In this document: piece after piece, positions 1 to 10,700 of the stretch
How positions within the stretch are numbered: position 1 is the first letter of the stretch
How the letters are laid out: every line of letters begins with the position of its first letter
Assembly: GCA_027257055.1 (NCBI GenBank)
Contig: JAPVLO010000146.1
Location: forward strand, 868,001-932,000
Source of the DNA: Cephalopachus bancanus
Lineage: Eukaryota > Chordata > Mammalia > Primates > Tarsiidae
Reading direction: 5' to 3'
Length of the DNA: 64,000 nt
Notes under the pieces: model-generated
What the model saw: the letters and a program-made list of their open reading frames with translations, nothing else
What the model was told of the DNA's origin: nothing
The model's database searches: none
Translations under genes and position numbers: made by a program

Positions 1-165
1 ACTGCCAGGGGTAGGAGGGTACACACATAACATCAATAAGAATACCCAATCTCAAACCAGGTAAAGTGGGGACCAAGGGGAAGCCCAAACTTTACCTGTA
101 TGAAGACCACTTTTATACCTAACCCTGAATTGTACCCCACATCTTTAAAATAAAATTTAAAAATT
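1..165 (+). mobile_element. L1 3'-terminal fragment (lineage-specific 3' UTR)
   Basis: Ends with a conserved block (CCTAACCCTGAATTGTACCCC, then ATCTTTAAAATAAA and an A-rich tail). Near-copies occur at 14778-14976 and 62875-63212 (plus strand) and 49962-50058 (minus). The 62.9-kb copy continues upstream into recognisable L1 3' sequence, which identifies the family. Confidence 0.75.
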
Positions 166-454
166 GCTGAGCTCAGTGGCTCAGCCTGTAATCCGCGCTT
201 TGGGAGGCTGAGGTGAGTGGATTGCCTGAGCCTGCAGGTTCAAGACCCTCCTGGGCAACTTGGCGAGACCTCATCGCTACAATAAATCAAAAATTAGCCG
301 GGTGTGGTAGCATGCGCCTGTAGTTCCAGCTACTTGGAAGGCTGAGGCGGAAGGATCACCAGCAGCCCAGCAGAGCCCAGCAGCCACTGCACTCCAGTCT
401 GGGCGACGAAGTGAGACTTCAACTCAAAAAAAAAATAGATAAATAAGAAAAAAA
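166..454 (+). mobile_element. Young 7SL-type SINE (Alu-like dimer)
   Basis: Inserted at the A-rich tail of the preceding L1 end. Has GGCTCAGCC, CAACTTGG, CTACAATAAATC and a terminal A-run. The right arm is shortened: the usual GTGGCC...GGCCAC hairpin region is replaced by repeats of AGCCCAGCAG. Confidence 0.85.
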
Positions 455-544
455 TCTATCAATCTGGCAGCTTCTAAGCTTTCTGGAATCATCATTTTCA
501 TCTCTAGCATTTTAATTTACCCTTTAGTTATACCAAACTACCCA

Positions 545-790
545 CTCATAGTTTCAAATTAACAGTAAATGCTATGAAAGCAGACTTCCTGGGTTTGAAT
601 CCCAGTCAGTTCAAAGTGATTACTGTGCAATCTTGAGTAAGTCACTTGATTTCTCATCCATAAGATGAAAAAATAATAGTATCTAACTCTAAAAATTATA
701 AAGAATTAAATGAGTCAATATATATCAAGTCCTTAGAATATATATTATGCCTGGCATATTGCAAGCGCTCAATAAATATTAGTTTATTTA
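545..790 (+). repeat. MIR element
   Basis: Shows the tRNA-derived part (CTGGGTTTGAATCCCAG), the GTAAGTCACTTGATTTCTC core, and the 3' end with TGCCTGGCA...GCTCAATAAATATT. Ancient mammalian SINE, nearly full length. Confidence 0.8.
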
Positions 791-1474
791 TGTTGTGGGC
801 CTTGCAATACCATATACACACAAAACTTTACTCTGTGTTATACCTGTTACTGAATTCTGTATTTTAGTCCCTTGATAAATATTTCAGATGTAGTCAAACT
901 TTCTTACTACACTCTTCACAAAAACTCAAACATATCTTTAATTTGTAGATAATTAGCCTTTGGAGTAATTTTTTAAATTACTATTTTTACACCTCATTCA
1001 CATTCTTCTTTGTTGGGGCTCTCTCCTACTATTCTTGAGGATTTGCAGTAACATCATAAAGTTCAAAGGAACCTCAACCATCATCTACTTCAAACATTCC
1101 CAGTACAAAAATATCTTCTAACCTCTGTCATGCAACTGCTATCTGAATTACTTCCAGTCATCACCAGTTTCATTTCTGAGCATCCCCACTTTGGCCAGGC
1201 CAAAATCTGCTCCCTTGTAATTGCCACTCAACCTATGTCTGACTTTCTCTAAATATCTTAAGTTTTTTTTCTTCCTTCAAGCTAACCTAGTTCCTCCAGT
1301 CATTTCTCATATGAAATAATTTCTAATACTTCTACTATTCGGGACACCCTTGAGTTCCATGGTATACTTGAACTCACTGAAAAATTCCTGGTTTGGTTTA
1401 ATATATTTAGTACATATATTCAGGACCATGCCCCACCCCTGTCATTACATATCAATTTTATTAAATGAGTTTAG

Positions 1475-2101
1475 CCCTTTGCACTTGGACACATCTCAAG
1501 GATCACCTACCAGCAATTCGACCGAACTTTTTTACAAAATAGTGAAAAATGAATTCCTTCATATTAAATGGAATAGAGTTGAAACAAACTATTTTATTGT
1601 AATAATATTTGGCTTATAATGGAATTTTGGACATTGAGGAACTTATTTATGACAAAAAAATCAAAATTTTGTATCTTATATTTTTCTAATGTATGGTAAC
1701 AATCTGTGTTCAACTTCAAAAGTCTCTTTAAGGCTACAGTAATTTATCGATCTTTCCAAGTTATGTCATATGACACCAAGGATATACCCACAGCTGCCTT
1801 TCTTATACCTTCTGTTACAAAGAAATGTCCATACCACTGTGAAAGCACCTCACACATTCTCTTTTATGTAACACCTGCTGATCTTTTTAATGTATATCTC
1901 AGTAAATATTCCGTCTCTTTGCCTTTTCATGCAATTTGAATGGAAAACTCCAAGGAAGCATATGTTTTTGAAAAATTTGCACTGGCATAAGTTTGTCTTG
2001 TATAATCACCAACAATCTCTTTATGTTCCTTGAGAGGGGACATCTGAGTGGTTTGCTAGATTTACAATGTCCCCTCAGAGGGGACATCCCAGTGCAAAGG
2101 G
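1475..2101. mobile_element. piggyBac-like non-autonomous DNA transposon
   Basis: Terminal inverted repeats CCCTTTGCACTTGGA (left) and the reverse complement of CCCTTTGCACTGGGA (right) match at 14 of 15 positions. The flanks are TTAG on the left and TTAA on the right, fitting the TTAA target of piggyBac after one substitution. The right end carries a subterminal palindrome (2069-2085) and a 12-bp direct repeat. At 627 bp with no transposase-like frame it is probably a MITE. Confidence 0.65.
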
Positions 2102-2188
2102 TTAATTATATGAAAGCATAAAAACTACAACCTGTTACTCAACATTGATGCTGATGACCAATACGTTTTTACTTCCATTATTCACCTT

Positions 2189-2261
2189 TTTTTTTTGAAG
2201 CAGGATTTATTGAGAAGAAAGAAAAGTTCCCAGAGTGGGAGGGGACCCAAAGGGGTTGTCC
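2189..2261 (-). mobile_element. Mini-retroposon, copy B (LTR-tail-like, polyadenylated)
   Basis: Read on the minus strand it starts GGACAACCCC, passes a CTCCCACTCTGGGA block and CAATAAATCCTGCTTC, and ends in about 9-10 A. It is flanked by a perfect 10-bp duplication TATTCACCTT (2179-2188 and 2262-2271), so it is a complete L1-type retroposition of only about 65 nt plus tail. It is the same family as 16873-16958. Confidence 0.7.
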
Positions 2262-2659
2262 TATTCACCTTCTTAAATGTTCCTCTTATCCATCACCATT
2301 TTACACTGTGGACTTATTACCAAGTCCTGCTTTGACTCCTATATCTTTAATATAGGCCTCTCTCCAGTATCAATCCCCTTATCTGTCACCTCAGCTCTAC
2401 TAGTCTCCCAGTACTCACCCATTTTATCAAGACTATTAATCTTCTCAGATACCAAGATTTCCTTTTCCTCAGGCATAGTTTGTTTCACAGCACTGTCTTA
2501 AACTCACTAGGCCAACCTCACTCTTCCTCAATGATCATCTCAACCGTTACCTCTTCTGCTCCTAGACAAAACATTGCTGAAGAAACTAAGTTATACAGGC
2601 CTGCACCTGCAGCCACGCCCAAAATTCTCTTCAAGTTCAAGTCACTGTATAATAGGGAC

Positions 2660-2895
2660 TTGTAGCGGTAGTGTGGTGAGTGGTTAAGAGTCAGAGGGTT
2701 CTAAAGTTAGACTGCTTGGGTTCAAACCCCAGATCCATCTTTATAAACTTGTGACAGGAAAGTTAGTCAACCTGTTACCCTCATATGCATAAGATTGCTC
2801 CTCTGAATACATCTTCAGGACCGTAAATGAAAAAAATGCATCTAAAGCTCTTCGTCTTGCTCCTAGTAAATGCTCATAAAGATTATTTGTCAATA
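2660..2895 (+). repeat. MIR element
   Basis: Contains GTGGTTAAGAGTCAGAGG, CTTGGGTTCAAACCCCAG and a 3' end resembling TAGTAAATGCTCATAAA. Diverged MIR. Confidence 0.75.
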
Positions 2896-4042
2896 ATAAT
2901 AATTATTCTTGTATGTGCACACATAATAAACTCATGAAATTATATGCCTTTTGTGTGTTTTTTAATAAGAATAATATTGCATAATTTTCCATGATTTGCC
3001 TTCATAGAATGGCTTTTTGCTTCCTTTCCTGCTGTAAAAATATTAGTTCTTTTATGGAGAACCTCAAGATCTAAACTTTCATGGGACCTTTACAGATACA
3101 TACAGTGATCAGTAATCTACACATTTCCTGATAGTTTAACTGTACTCTTGATTTGATTTTATGTCGACTAGAATTATGTTTTATATGACTAAGTCTCAAG
3201 CCTATAATTCAAGTGTAAATTTTCTGAGAGCAAGAATTTTGTTAGATACTTCTTTAGCCCATACAGCAGTCTATAAATATTAGGAAAATATACATAGTGA
3301 ATTGAATAAAATTATCTAACTGTAAGATAAACCACTTTTGCAGATTTAATTCTTATGGCTGAACTTCACTTTTAACAATCAGATAACTGCAATGAGAGAA
3401 AATACTTTCCAGTTATCAAAGACCATCTTTGAAACTCTCTCTCCAGACTTTAGTGTCGAGTTTAACTTCTAAAATGCTTTGTTAATCTTAACATACTTAA
3501 TACATTTAAACAAAACGGCATTTAGATTCTAGCTACCAATTTCTTCACAAATCCTTGCCCCCACGCTATAAACGCCAAAAAACAAAGCAACTTTCAAGAG
3601 AATTCCATTCCAAACCTACTCCCAAACCATCCGCTGAGGATTACGCCCTACCCTAACACTGCATTTTTTTTCCTCTTCGCGCTGCCAAACACGTGGCTAG
3701 CCTCTAAGATTTCAAAGTACCTCCAAGGCTGAATGATTTGCACGTGTAAGGGCTAAATCCTGTAATGTGACAATCCCTTCTTTGCTTTACAAATCAAGCT
3801 CTGAACCCCACGTTCTACACCAGTGAGTCTTTCTCAGATTTTCTGCCCACATGCCCCAACCCTGAGTCCAGAGGAGCGAGGGACCCGCTCGACCAGCACC
3901 ACTTCCTCAAATCTAACAGTTCCAAGTGAGCCAAGGCAGACAGCATCTCCTCCAACGCTCTCCTCCTCCTCGTAGTACGTTAAACGGGGAGGCGGCCGCG
4001 GGCTAACAGTTGGTGGAAGCAGCCCAGGATCCAGGCTCTTAC

Positions 4043-4196
4043 CGGCGAAGCGGATCTTCACGAGGTCCAGCGGGTGCAGCGCGAGGTTAGACAAGACCCC
4101 GCCGCTCACGCCCGCCACCAGGTTCTCATACCGGACGTGGCGGAACACAGTACTCCACGCCGACGACCCAGACGCCGCCTGGCCCTGGCCGGTCAT
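4043..4196 (-). CDS. SLC25A32: SLC25A32 exon 1 (partial gene), mitochondrial folate/FAD carrier
   Basis: First coding exon of a mitochondrial carrier of the inner membrane that imports folate (and FAD) into the matrix. It encodes residues 1-51 plus one base of codon 52, from ATG at 4196 down to a GTAAGA donor whose first base is at 4042. The protein begins MTGQGQ and runs into the first transmembrane helix ([20 protein letters not shown]). It contains the carrier-family signature P-x-D-x-x-K at residues 42-47, which forms the matrix salt-bridge network. I recognise it as closely similar to human SLC25A32. The frame stays open upstream to about 4292 but has no ATG there, so 4196 is the first usable start. 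The remaining exons lie beyond position 1; none was seen in 1-4042. It is divergent from DCAF13, with the two start codons 510 bp apart. Confidence 0.93.
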
Positions 4197-4592
4197 AGGC
4201 TCGAGGCCCGCCGACACCACGGCGCCCAGGGTCGCGGAGGTGGGACGAGAGACAGTGGCCGCCACCGTGGCAACGGTCGTCCCCTGGGGCAAGAACCGGG
4301 ACTAGTGAGATGACTTCGACGCCCCGGGCGCCGGAATGAAGCCAGGCGACTCGGGGGCAGAGTGGGTGTGAAGGAGGCGCAGCCCCACGTCACGCCGGCG
4401 GAAAGTGCTGTGGAGGCGGGCCGCCCACTCCGGCCAAGTCCCCGCCCCACCTCGTCCACAACCCCCTCAGGCTCCAGCAGCCGGACTAGGGAGCAAACGC
4501 TCAGCTGAAGAACCGCCCCCTGCCGACGTTTGCCGACAAAACTACGGAGCGCCGCAGGATCCAGCTGAGCCGACAGGCGGCCTCTGGGTGAA

Positions 4593-4608
4593 TCACGTGA
4601 CAGGAAGT
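4593..4608. promoter_or_regulatory. E-box plus ETS composite site
   Basis: TCACGTGA (MYC/USF/TFE-class E-box) directly followed by CAGGAAGT (ETS/GABP class), about 100 bp upstream of the DCAF13 start codon. Factor occupancy is inference; only the motifs are seen. Confidence 0.5.
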
Positions 4609-4631
4609 AGGCTGAAAGAAGCGGAAGTCGC

Positions 4632-4655
4632 ATGTGCGGGAGGAGGCAGCAGTGA
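4632..4655 (+). other. Short upstream ORF in the DCAF13 leader
   Basis: ATG at 4632 followed by six more codons (MCGRRQQ) and TGA at 4653-4655, in the same frame as the DCAF13 ATG 52 bp further on. It matters only if transcription begins upstream of 4632. The same stop rules out an N-terminally extended DCAF13 from this exon. Confidence 0.4.
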
Positions 4656-4706
4656 GCTGAGCCCGGAGTGGGGAGCTGTTGCAGGCCGGGAGGAAAAGCA
4701 GCCAAG

Positions 4707-7700
4707 ATGAAGGTGAAGATGCTGAGTCGGAACCCGGACATATATGTCCGCGAAACCAAGTTGGACTTACAGAAAGGTGAGACAAGTTGGTAGGGAGAAA
4801 GGGACGCGGTCCGCGAGCCCTGGGTCTCAGCTTGGCTTCTACGGAATACAGGTGGGGAGAGCCTGGGGCTCTCGTCGCGTTCTTTCCTAGTTCTTTCTCG
4901 CCAAGGCCAACTTTGTGCAAATAGGGTCGGTGCGGAACCGGGTAGCAGGTAACGTCTTTTCAAGTACTTTCTCTAAGAATTGTATCTAGTGGTAAGTGGG
5001 AAATAATTATCTGAAGGGGAAAGCTTTCATCTGCCGCTCTCGGATCGCCCTCAGGTTCCTATTGAAGAGTGGAACTTGAATGAGCAAAACTTGTGGGTTG
5101 AAGGAAAGAAGAATTAAACAGGCTTTTAAAACTTTCCTACTGCTCCAACTTCTGGCCACTTTACTATTTCACATTAGGGACTTCCGGATGTTGGAAGAGA
5201 CAAAGGTGAAATTCAAAACCATCAGTTTTCTCTTAACTATTGTGGAGAAGTTTGATGGGAGAAGAGTTCAAGTGAAAATAATGAATTTTGAGTATACTTA
5301 CTGATCTGTGCCCCCATTAACATGCTGACCACTTTAATTATAGCTCATGATGCCTGAATGACAAGGGATCATTTCTATTCTTATGTACCTGTTAGAGCCT
5401 TTTTGAACATTAGATACAGTGACCAGGAAATCAGAAAAAAGGGACAGCAGGGTGAGCTGGTGGAGCAAGAATATGCATTTACTTTTATAAATCAAGGGTG
5501 TTTTAGACATGTGGGCTTAAAATTATTTCCTGCGCATATTTTTGAACTGAAACAATGTGTTTAGCAGCAAATTAGAATAGTTAAGAACATAGATTCTAGA
5601 ACCAGACTTCCTTGGGTTTTGAAACTTGGCTCCATCGCTTCTTAGGCAAATTAGTTAACCTCTCTACTTCAGTTTCCCCATATATGAAGTGTGAGATAAT
5701 AATAGAACTTAGCACATAGGATTCTGTGGAGAGTCATCGATTAAAATATGTTTGGAACAGTACCTGGCACCTGATGGGTGAACTCTGTTTTTTAAGTAAA
5801 CAAATATAGAAAGTGCTTAATACATAGTAGCTATATTATATATTTATAATCACAAACTTGTGTGCCTCTCAGTACAGTGTTTAGTGCCAGGGATTAGTAT
5901 GTGCCCTGCCCTACAAGGAGCTTAGAGTTCAGTTGAGCAAGCATTCATTATGCACTTGTGTTGTGCCAGTAACTGTGCTAGGCATAAGAAGTATAAGTGA
6001 AAACCGTATTGGAAGCCCTGCCCAATTGAAGAGTGTACAGAACACATGAAAGGAAGAGCTGCGTGTTTATATATCTAGGGTCTAATTATATTGCAAGTTG
6101 TATGCATCCTATGATTTTCCAGTAATTTCAGAAAGATTTTTGGATAGCAAGCTATCTGCTCTTGTGTTCTTCATAGTGCTAAGCATAGAATAGTGTCCCT
6201 GATTAAATGCTTATTGAATAACAAATTGAGTGATTAGCTGAGGAAGATCACATAATAAAATAAAATGAAATCATAAATGTGAATTATTTTGTTAAGAGGA
6301 ATAATTTTTATTTCAGTTCCAAGAAACTATGATCCTACCTTACATCCTTTTGAGGTCCCACGAGAATATGTAAGAGCTTTAAATGCTACCAAACTGGAAC
6401 GGGTATTTGCAAAACCATTCCTTGCTTCCTTGGATGGTCATCGAGATGGAGTCAATTGCTTGGCAAAGCATCCAAAGAGCCTGGCTACCGTCCTTTCTGG
6501 GGCATGTGATGGAGAGGCAAGTGTCACTAAATGTTGATATTTTAAACTAAAAATATCAAATATATTACAAATGTTTTTTCTTTAGCTTTAGTTACTGTAG
6601 GTTTTGCTTTGTTTAATTTTAGTTTAATTCTCAGGACTAAGTTCTGTAAGTTCAATAGTTTCTTCTCTAAACCTAAGAAATTATAAAGTAGTGGAAGGAT
6701 CAATTTGACAGTAAATAATCATGTTTATAATTAAAATGTTTTAAGTGTAAGTTTTTTCACAAAGGATGTTATTAACAATTTAGTACCTAATTTCCTACAG
6801 TGTCAAGGAAAAAAGTTTTGAATCATCCTAAACTAGAATCAGCAGACTATTTTTTGGTTTTAGAATTTTGCCTGGTAGGGTGATTCATAGCCTTTTCGAT
6901 ATTTAATTTCATTTTCTTCAAATGTAGTACCCCTGTGCCTGAACATTTTACATTTATAGTTCACTGAAATTTCCTGGTATGCTTGCTCATAGGTTAAAAT
7001 ATGGAACCTGTCTCAACGAAAATGTATCCGTACAATACAAGCACATGAAGGTTTTGTGCGTGGAATATGTACTCGCTTTTGTGGGACTTCTTTTTTTACT
7101 GTAAGTATAAAGCCAATGAATCATTAAGTTTTATCAACGAGGTCAAAAATTATCTATTGAAATTGTTTTTAAGTTCATGTATTTGTTTTAAGGCCCCTTT
7201 GGAGTTTCACAATGCAAAATAGCTTATTAAACTTTGAAAAATACAGGCTTTCTTTATGTAATTCAGCCCTTCCTATACTCTCACTTATTATAAATAATTA
7301 CTTAGCATTGTTGAACTAATGTTCTGTGAACACAGAAATGAGATTAATGGGAGGCTAGAAAGGATGTTTGGCTTGTTTTGGAGGATTTTCAGTGCTAAGA
7401 GAGTAATTTGTACTTCATTTGTCAGATGGTAAGGAATCATCAAAGTTTTGTGCAGGTTGTGATAAAATATACATAACATAAAATTTACCATCTAAGTTCT
7501 TAAATACAGTTTGGGGACATTAAGTACTTTCACATCATTGTGCAACCATCGCCACCATCCATCGCCAGAACTTTTCATCTTCCCAAGCTGAAACTATATT
7601 TATTAAACAGTGACTCCTCATTTCCCCCAGTCCCCTGCCCATGGTAACCACTATTCCACCTTTTCCTTTGTAGATTTTAATATTCTGGGGGCCTCATGTA

Positions 7701-10700
7701 AGTAGAATTATACAGTTTTTGTGTGTGTAAAATAAGCCTTTTGTGAAGGCTTATTTTGCTTAACATAATGTCTTCAAGGTTCAGGTCAGAATTTCCTTTT
7801 TATGGTCAAATAACATTTCATTGTGTGTATATGCCACATTTTGTTAACCCATTCAATAGACATTTGATTTGTTTCCACCTTTTGACTATTGTGAATAGTG
7901 CTGCTATGAATCCTGATATACAAATACCAGTTTGAGTTCCCTGAAGACTTTTTAACAGTTAAATGACAGAATCTAAACTGTGCTTTGATTTGATTCATTT
8001 GACAGCAGTTTGGAGTCTATGTTTTAATTGTCTGGGTAGGCAATAATAAGAGACTACCCTGGGGAGTGAAAATAGTAGAAAGTCATGATTGGATTTAGAA
8101 ACATTTTGGAAGCTTGACAGGGTTGATGACTGAGAGGTGCCTGGAAGGGTAGTGGTTTCTGTTACAGAAATGGAGGATGCAGGAGTCTGAGCAAATCAGA
8201 GGGTGGGCATGAGAAAGAAGTGGTGTGATGAACTGGATTGTTTATGGGCTAGTTGAGTAAAGATATCTATCCTACCTCTACAGATAGAGGTCTGGAGTTC
8301 AGGAGGGAAGTCAGAGCTAAACTAGGTATCATCAGTATGAATTAATGATTGAAGCCATAGTATGGCATCACTGGGGAGGAAGTAAAGAGGAAAGTATAGA
8401 AATACAAAGATGTCAAGGAAGTAGCCTTCAGAAATGCCCACCTCTAGGAAATGGGAAGTCTCTGGGAGTAGTCAGAGAGCTCAAAGAGCCTACAAATGAG
8501 TGTGGTCCCAGGAGAAAGAAATAATCAGCTGTGTGAACTTTGTTGTAAAGATAAAGATGAAGGTTAAGGAAAACATTTTAGGAATGTAGAAATGCAAAAA
8601 TTAGAAAGTTAAAGATCCTGTAATTCTACTCTTTCACTTCTAACACTGTTGTTGGTTTGGTGTATCACTTTTTAAATGTCTTAACTTACATATATAACAG
8701 TTCATGTATATATACCCACTGATCATCCAGGTAGATCTTCCTTTTTTTTTTTTGAGTTGGAGTCTCACTCTGTCGCCCAGACTGGAGTGCAGTGGCTGCT
8801 CCCAGCCACCACAGCCTTGAGCTGTTGGACTCCGGCGATCCTTCCACCTCAGCCTTCCAAGTAGGTGGAACTACAGGCGTGTGCTACCACATTATTGTAG
8901 AGATGAGGTCTCGCCAAGTTGCCCAGGCGGGTCTCGAACCCCATGGGCTCAGACAGTCCACTCACCTCAGCCTCCCAAGGCGCGGGATTACAGGCTGAAT
9001 CACCGAGCCCGGCTCTTCCTTATTCTTAATTCACTGGTGATGTTTTAAAAAACAGGTTGAGCCAGGTCCGTTGTTTCACACCTCTAATCCCAGCACTTTA
9101 GGAGGCAAAAGTGAGAGGATTGCCTGAGCTTAGGGGTTCGAGACCAGCCTGGGCAACTTGACAAAATCTCATTTTTATAATAAATCAAAAAAATTAGCTG
9201 GGTATGGTGGCACATGCCTGTGGTTCCAGCTGCTTGGAAGGCTGAAGCAGAAGGATCACCTGAGCCCAACAGGTTGAGGCTGCGGTGGCTGTGAGTGTGC
9301 TAGTGTACTCCAGTCTGGACATCAGAGTGGGACTCTGACTCAAAAAAAAAAAAAAAAAAAAACTGGTTGAGCTGGGTATAAAGAGGTTGCAACCCAGGGG
9401 AAAAGATAACTTCTGGGCAACCTGATAGCTACAGTTTGAACAATCATCATGTGAAAGAGGAAATAGACTAATTTGTTGCTCCATAGAGAATCACTGGGAG
9501 TAGGTGTTACTGTTAAAAATCTGGTTTTGAAGTAAAGAAAAACTAACTTGCTGTCAAAAACCAGAATAGGTTACCTTGCAAAGCATTCAGTTGCCTTTCA
9601 CTGGAGGGGTGCAGATGAGCTGCATGACTCTGTAAACTGTGTTGTAGAAGTAATTGAATGGCAAGTTGGAGCAGATGGCAAGTAAGGCTTCTTCTAGTTG
9701 GCTATTCTTTTGGATATATTGATTAATATCCCAGCCAAAGGGTTTGTTATATATTTTTTGAATGCTTAAAAAGAATAAAGACTGATTTGCATCGTTGTTT
9801 ACAATAACAAAGATAAGGCATCAACCTAAAGTATCCAGTAATAGCTGAATAGATTTTAAAAACTTGGTATACATGATACATTACTTAAATATAGCTTTTT
9901 AAAAAAGGAGAAACAAGTGGTCAATAGGAAACATTTTCAGTCTTTATACATTTAAAACATTTTAATTTGTGCTTTAATTGACATAGAAATTGTGTATATT
10001 TATAATATACAACATGGTGTTTTGATATATGTATACACTGTGGAATGACTAAATTAAGCTAATTAACATATCTATTACTTCACACTTACCATGATATTGT
10101 GGTGAGAACATTTAATCTTCTCTTAGCAACTGTCAAGAATATAACATACTGTTATTAACTATAATTACCATGTTGTAACTATCTCTCCTGCACATTTGAA
10201 CATATCCCTCCTGTCTGTTTGAAGTTTTGTATTTTTCATCAATATCTCCCCAGTCACCCACTCTCAAAGCCCCCTGGTAATCACCGTTTACTCTTGTTTC
10301 TATGAGTTTGGCTTTTTTAGATCCCACAGAGAGGGAGATTATGAGATATTTGTCTTTCTGTGCCTGACTGACTTCATTTAGGCATAATGCCTTTCAGGTT
10401 CATTCATGTTGTTGCAAATGACAGGATTTCCTTCTTTCTGAAGACTGAATAGTATTCCATTATGTATATTATCTGTGTAGCTGTCAGCACAGTGAAAAGA
10501 CAAACTCTGGCTTTACTAACATGAAACTAATTTTGACTTCTTGGACTCCTGAAAAGTCCTCAAGGTCTTCTGGAGGCCTGTAGTTCATAGTTTGACAACC
10601 ACTTACTTAGTAGTTTCTGGAGTTCTGTGTCATGTAGAAAAGGGCTTTATCTGTTGCAGTATTACTAAAATACCTTTTCTGTAGTGTTTTTGTGTTTTTT

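Larger units (their letters stand above)
1..4042 (-). other. SLC25A32: SLC25A32 intron 1 (partial)
   Basis: Sequence downstream of the SLC25A32 exon 1 donor on the minus strand. No second exon was found (the expected carrier repeat continuing toward the RPKYNG-type region is absent). It contains an L1 3' end, a SINE, two MIRs, a piggyBac-like element and a short antisense polyadenylated retroposon. 800-1470 and 2900-3840 hold no repeat I can name. Confidence 0.75.
3960..4860. promoter_or_regulatory. CpG-rich bidirectional promoter of SLC25A32 and DCAF13
   Basis: GC-rich, CpG-dense stretch covering both first coding exons and the gap between them, in otherwise AT-rich DNA. Visible candidate sites in the gap are an ACGTCA CRE half-site at 4387-4392, an E-box palindrome TCACGTGA at 4593-4600, an abutting ETS-like CAGGAAGT at 4601-4608 and a second ETS-like GCGGAAGT at 4621-4628. 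No TATA box is evident. Transcription start sites cannot be fixed from sequence; DCAF13 probably starts near 4600-4660 and SLC25A32 near 4300. Confidence 0.8.

Noticed and set aside
4197..4292. N-terminal extension of SLC25A32
   Set aside because: The frame is open but its first codon is TTG; no ATG upstream, and the MTGQGQ start matches the human protein.
4405..4710. 101-codon plus-strand frame ending with a TGA that overlaps the DCAF13 ATG
   Set aside because: It begins at GTG and contains no ATG, lies largely in the promoter, and is open mainly because the region is GC-rich.
4193..4963. 256-codon minus-strand frame across the promoter
   Set aside because: Overlaps both first exons in other frames with low-complexity P/R/S-rich translation; CpG-island artefact.
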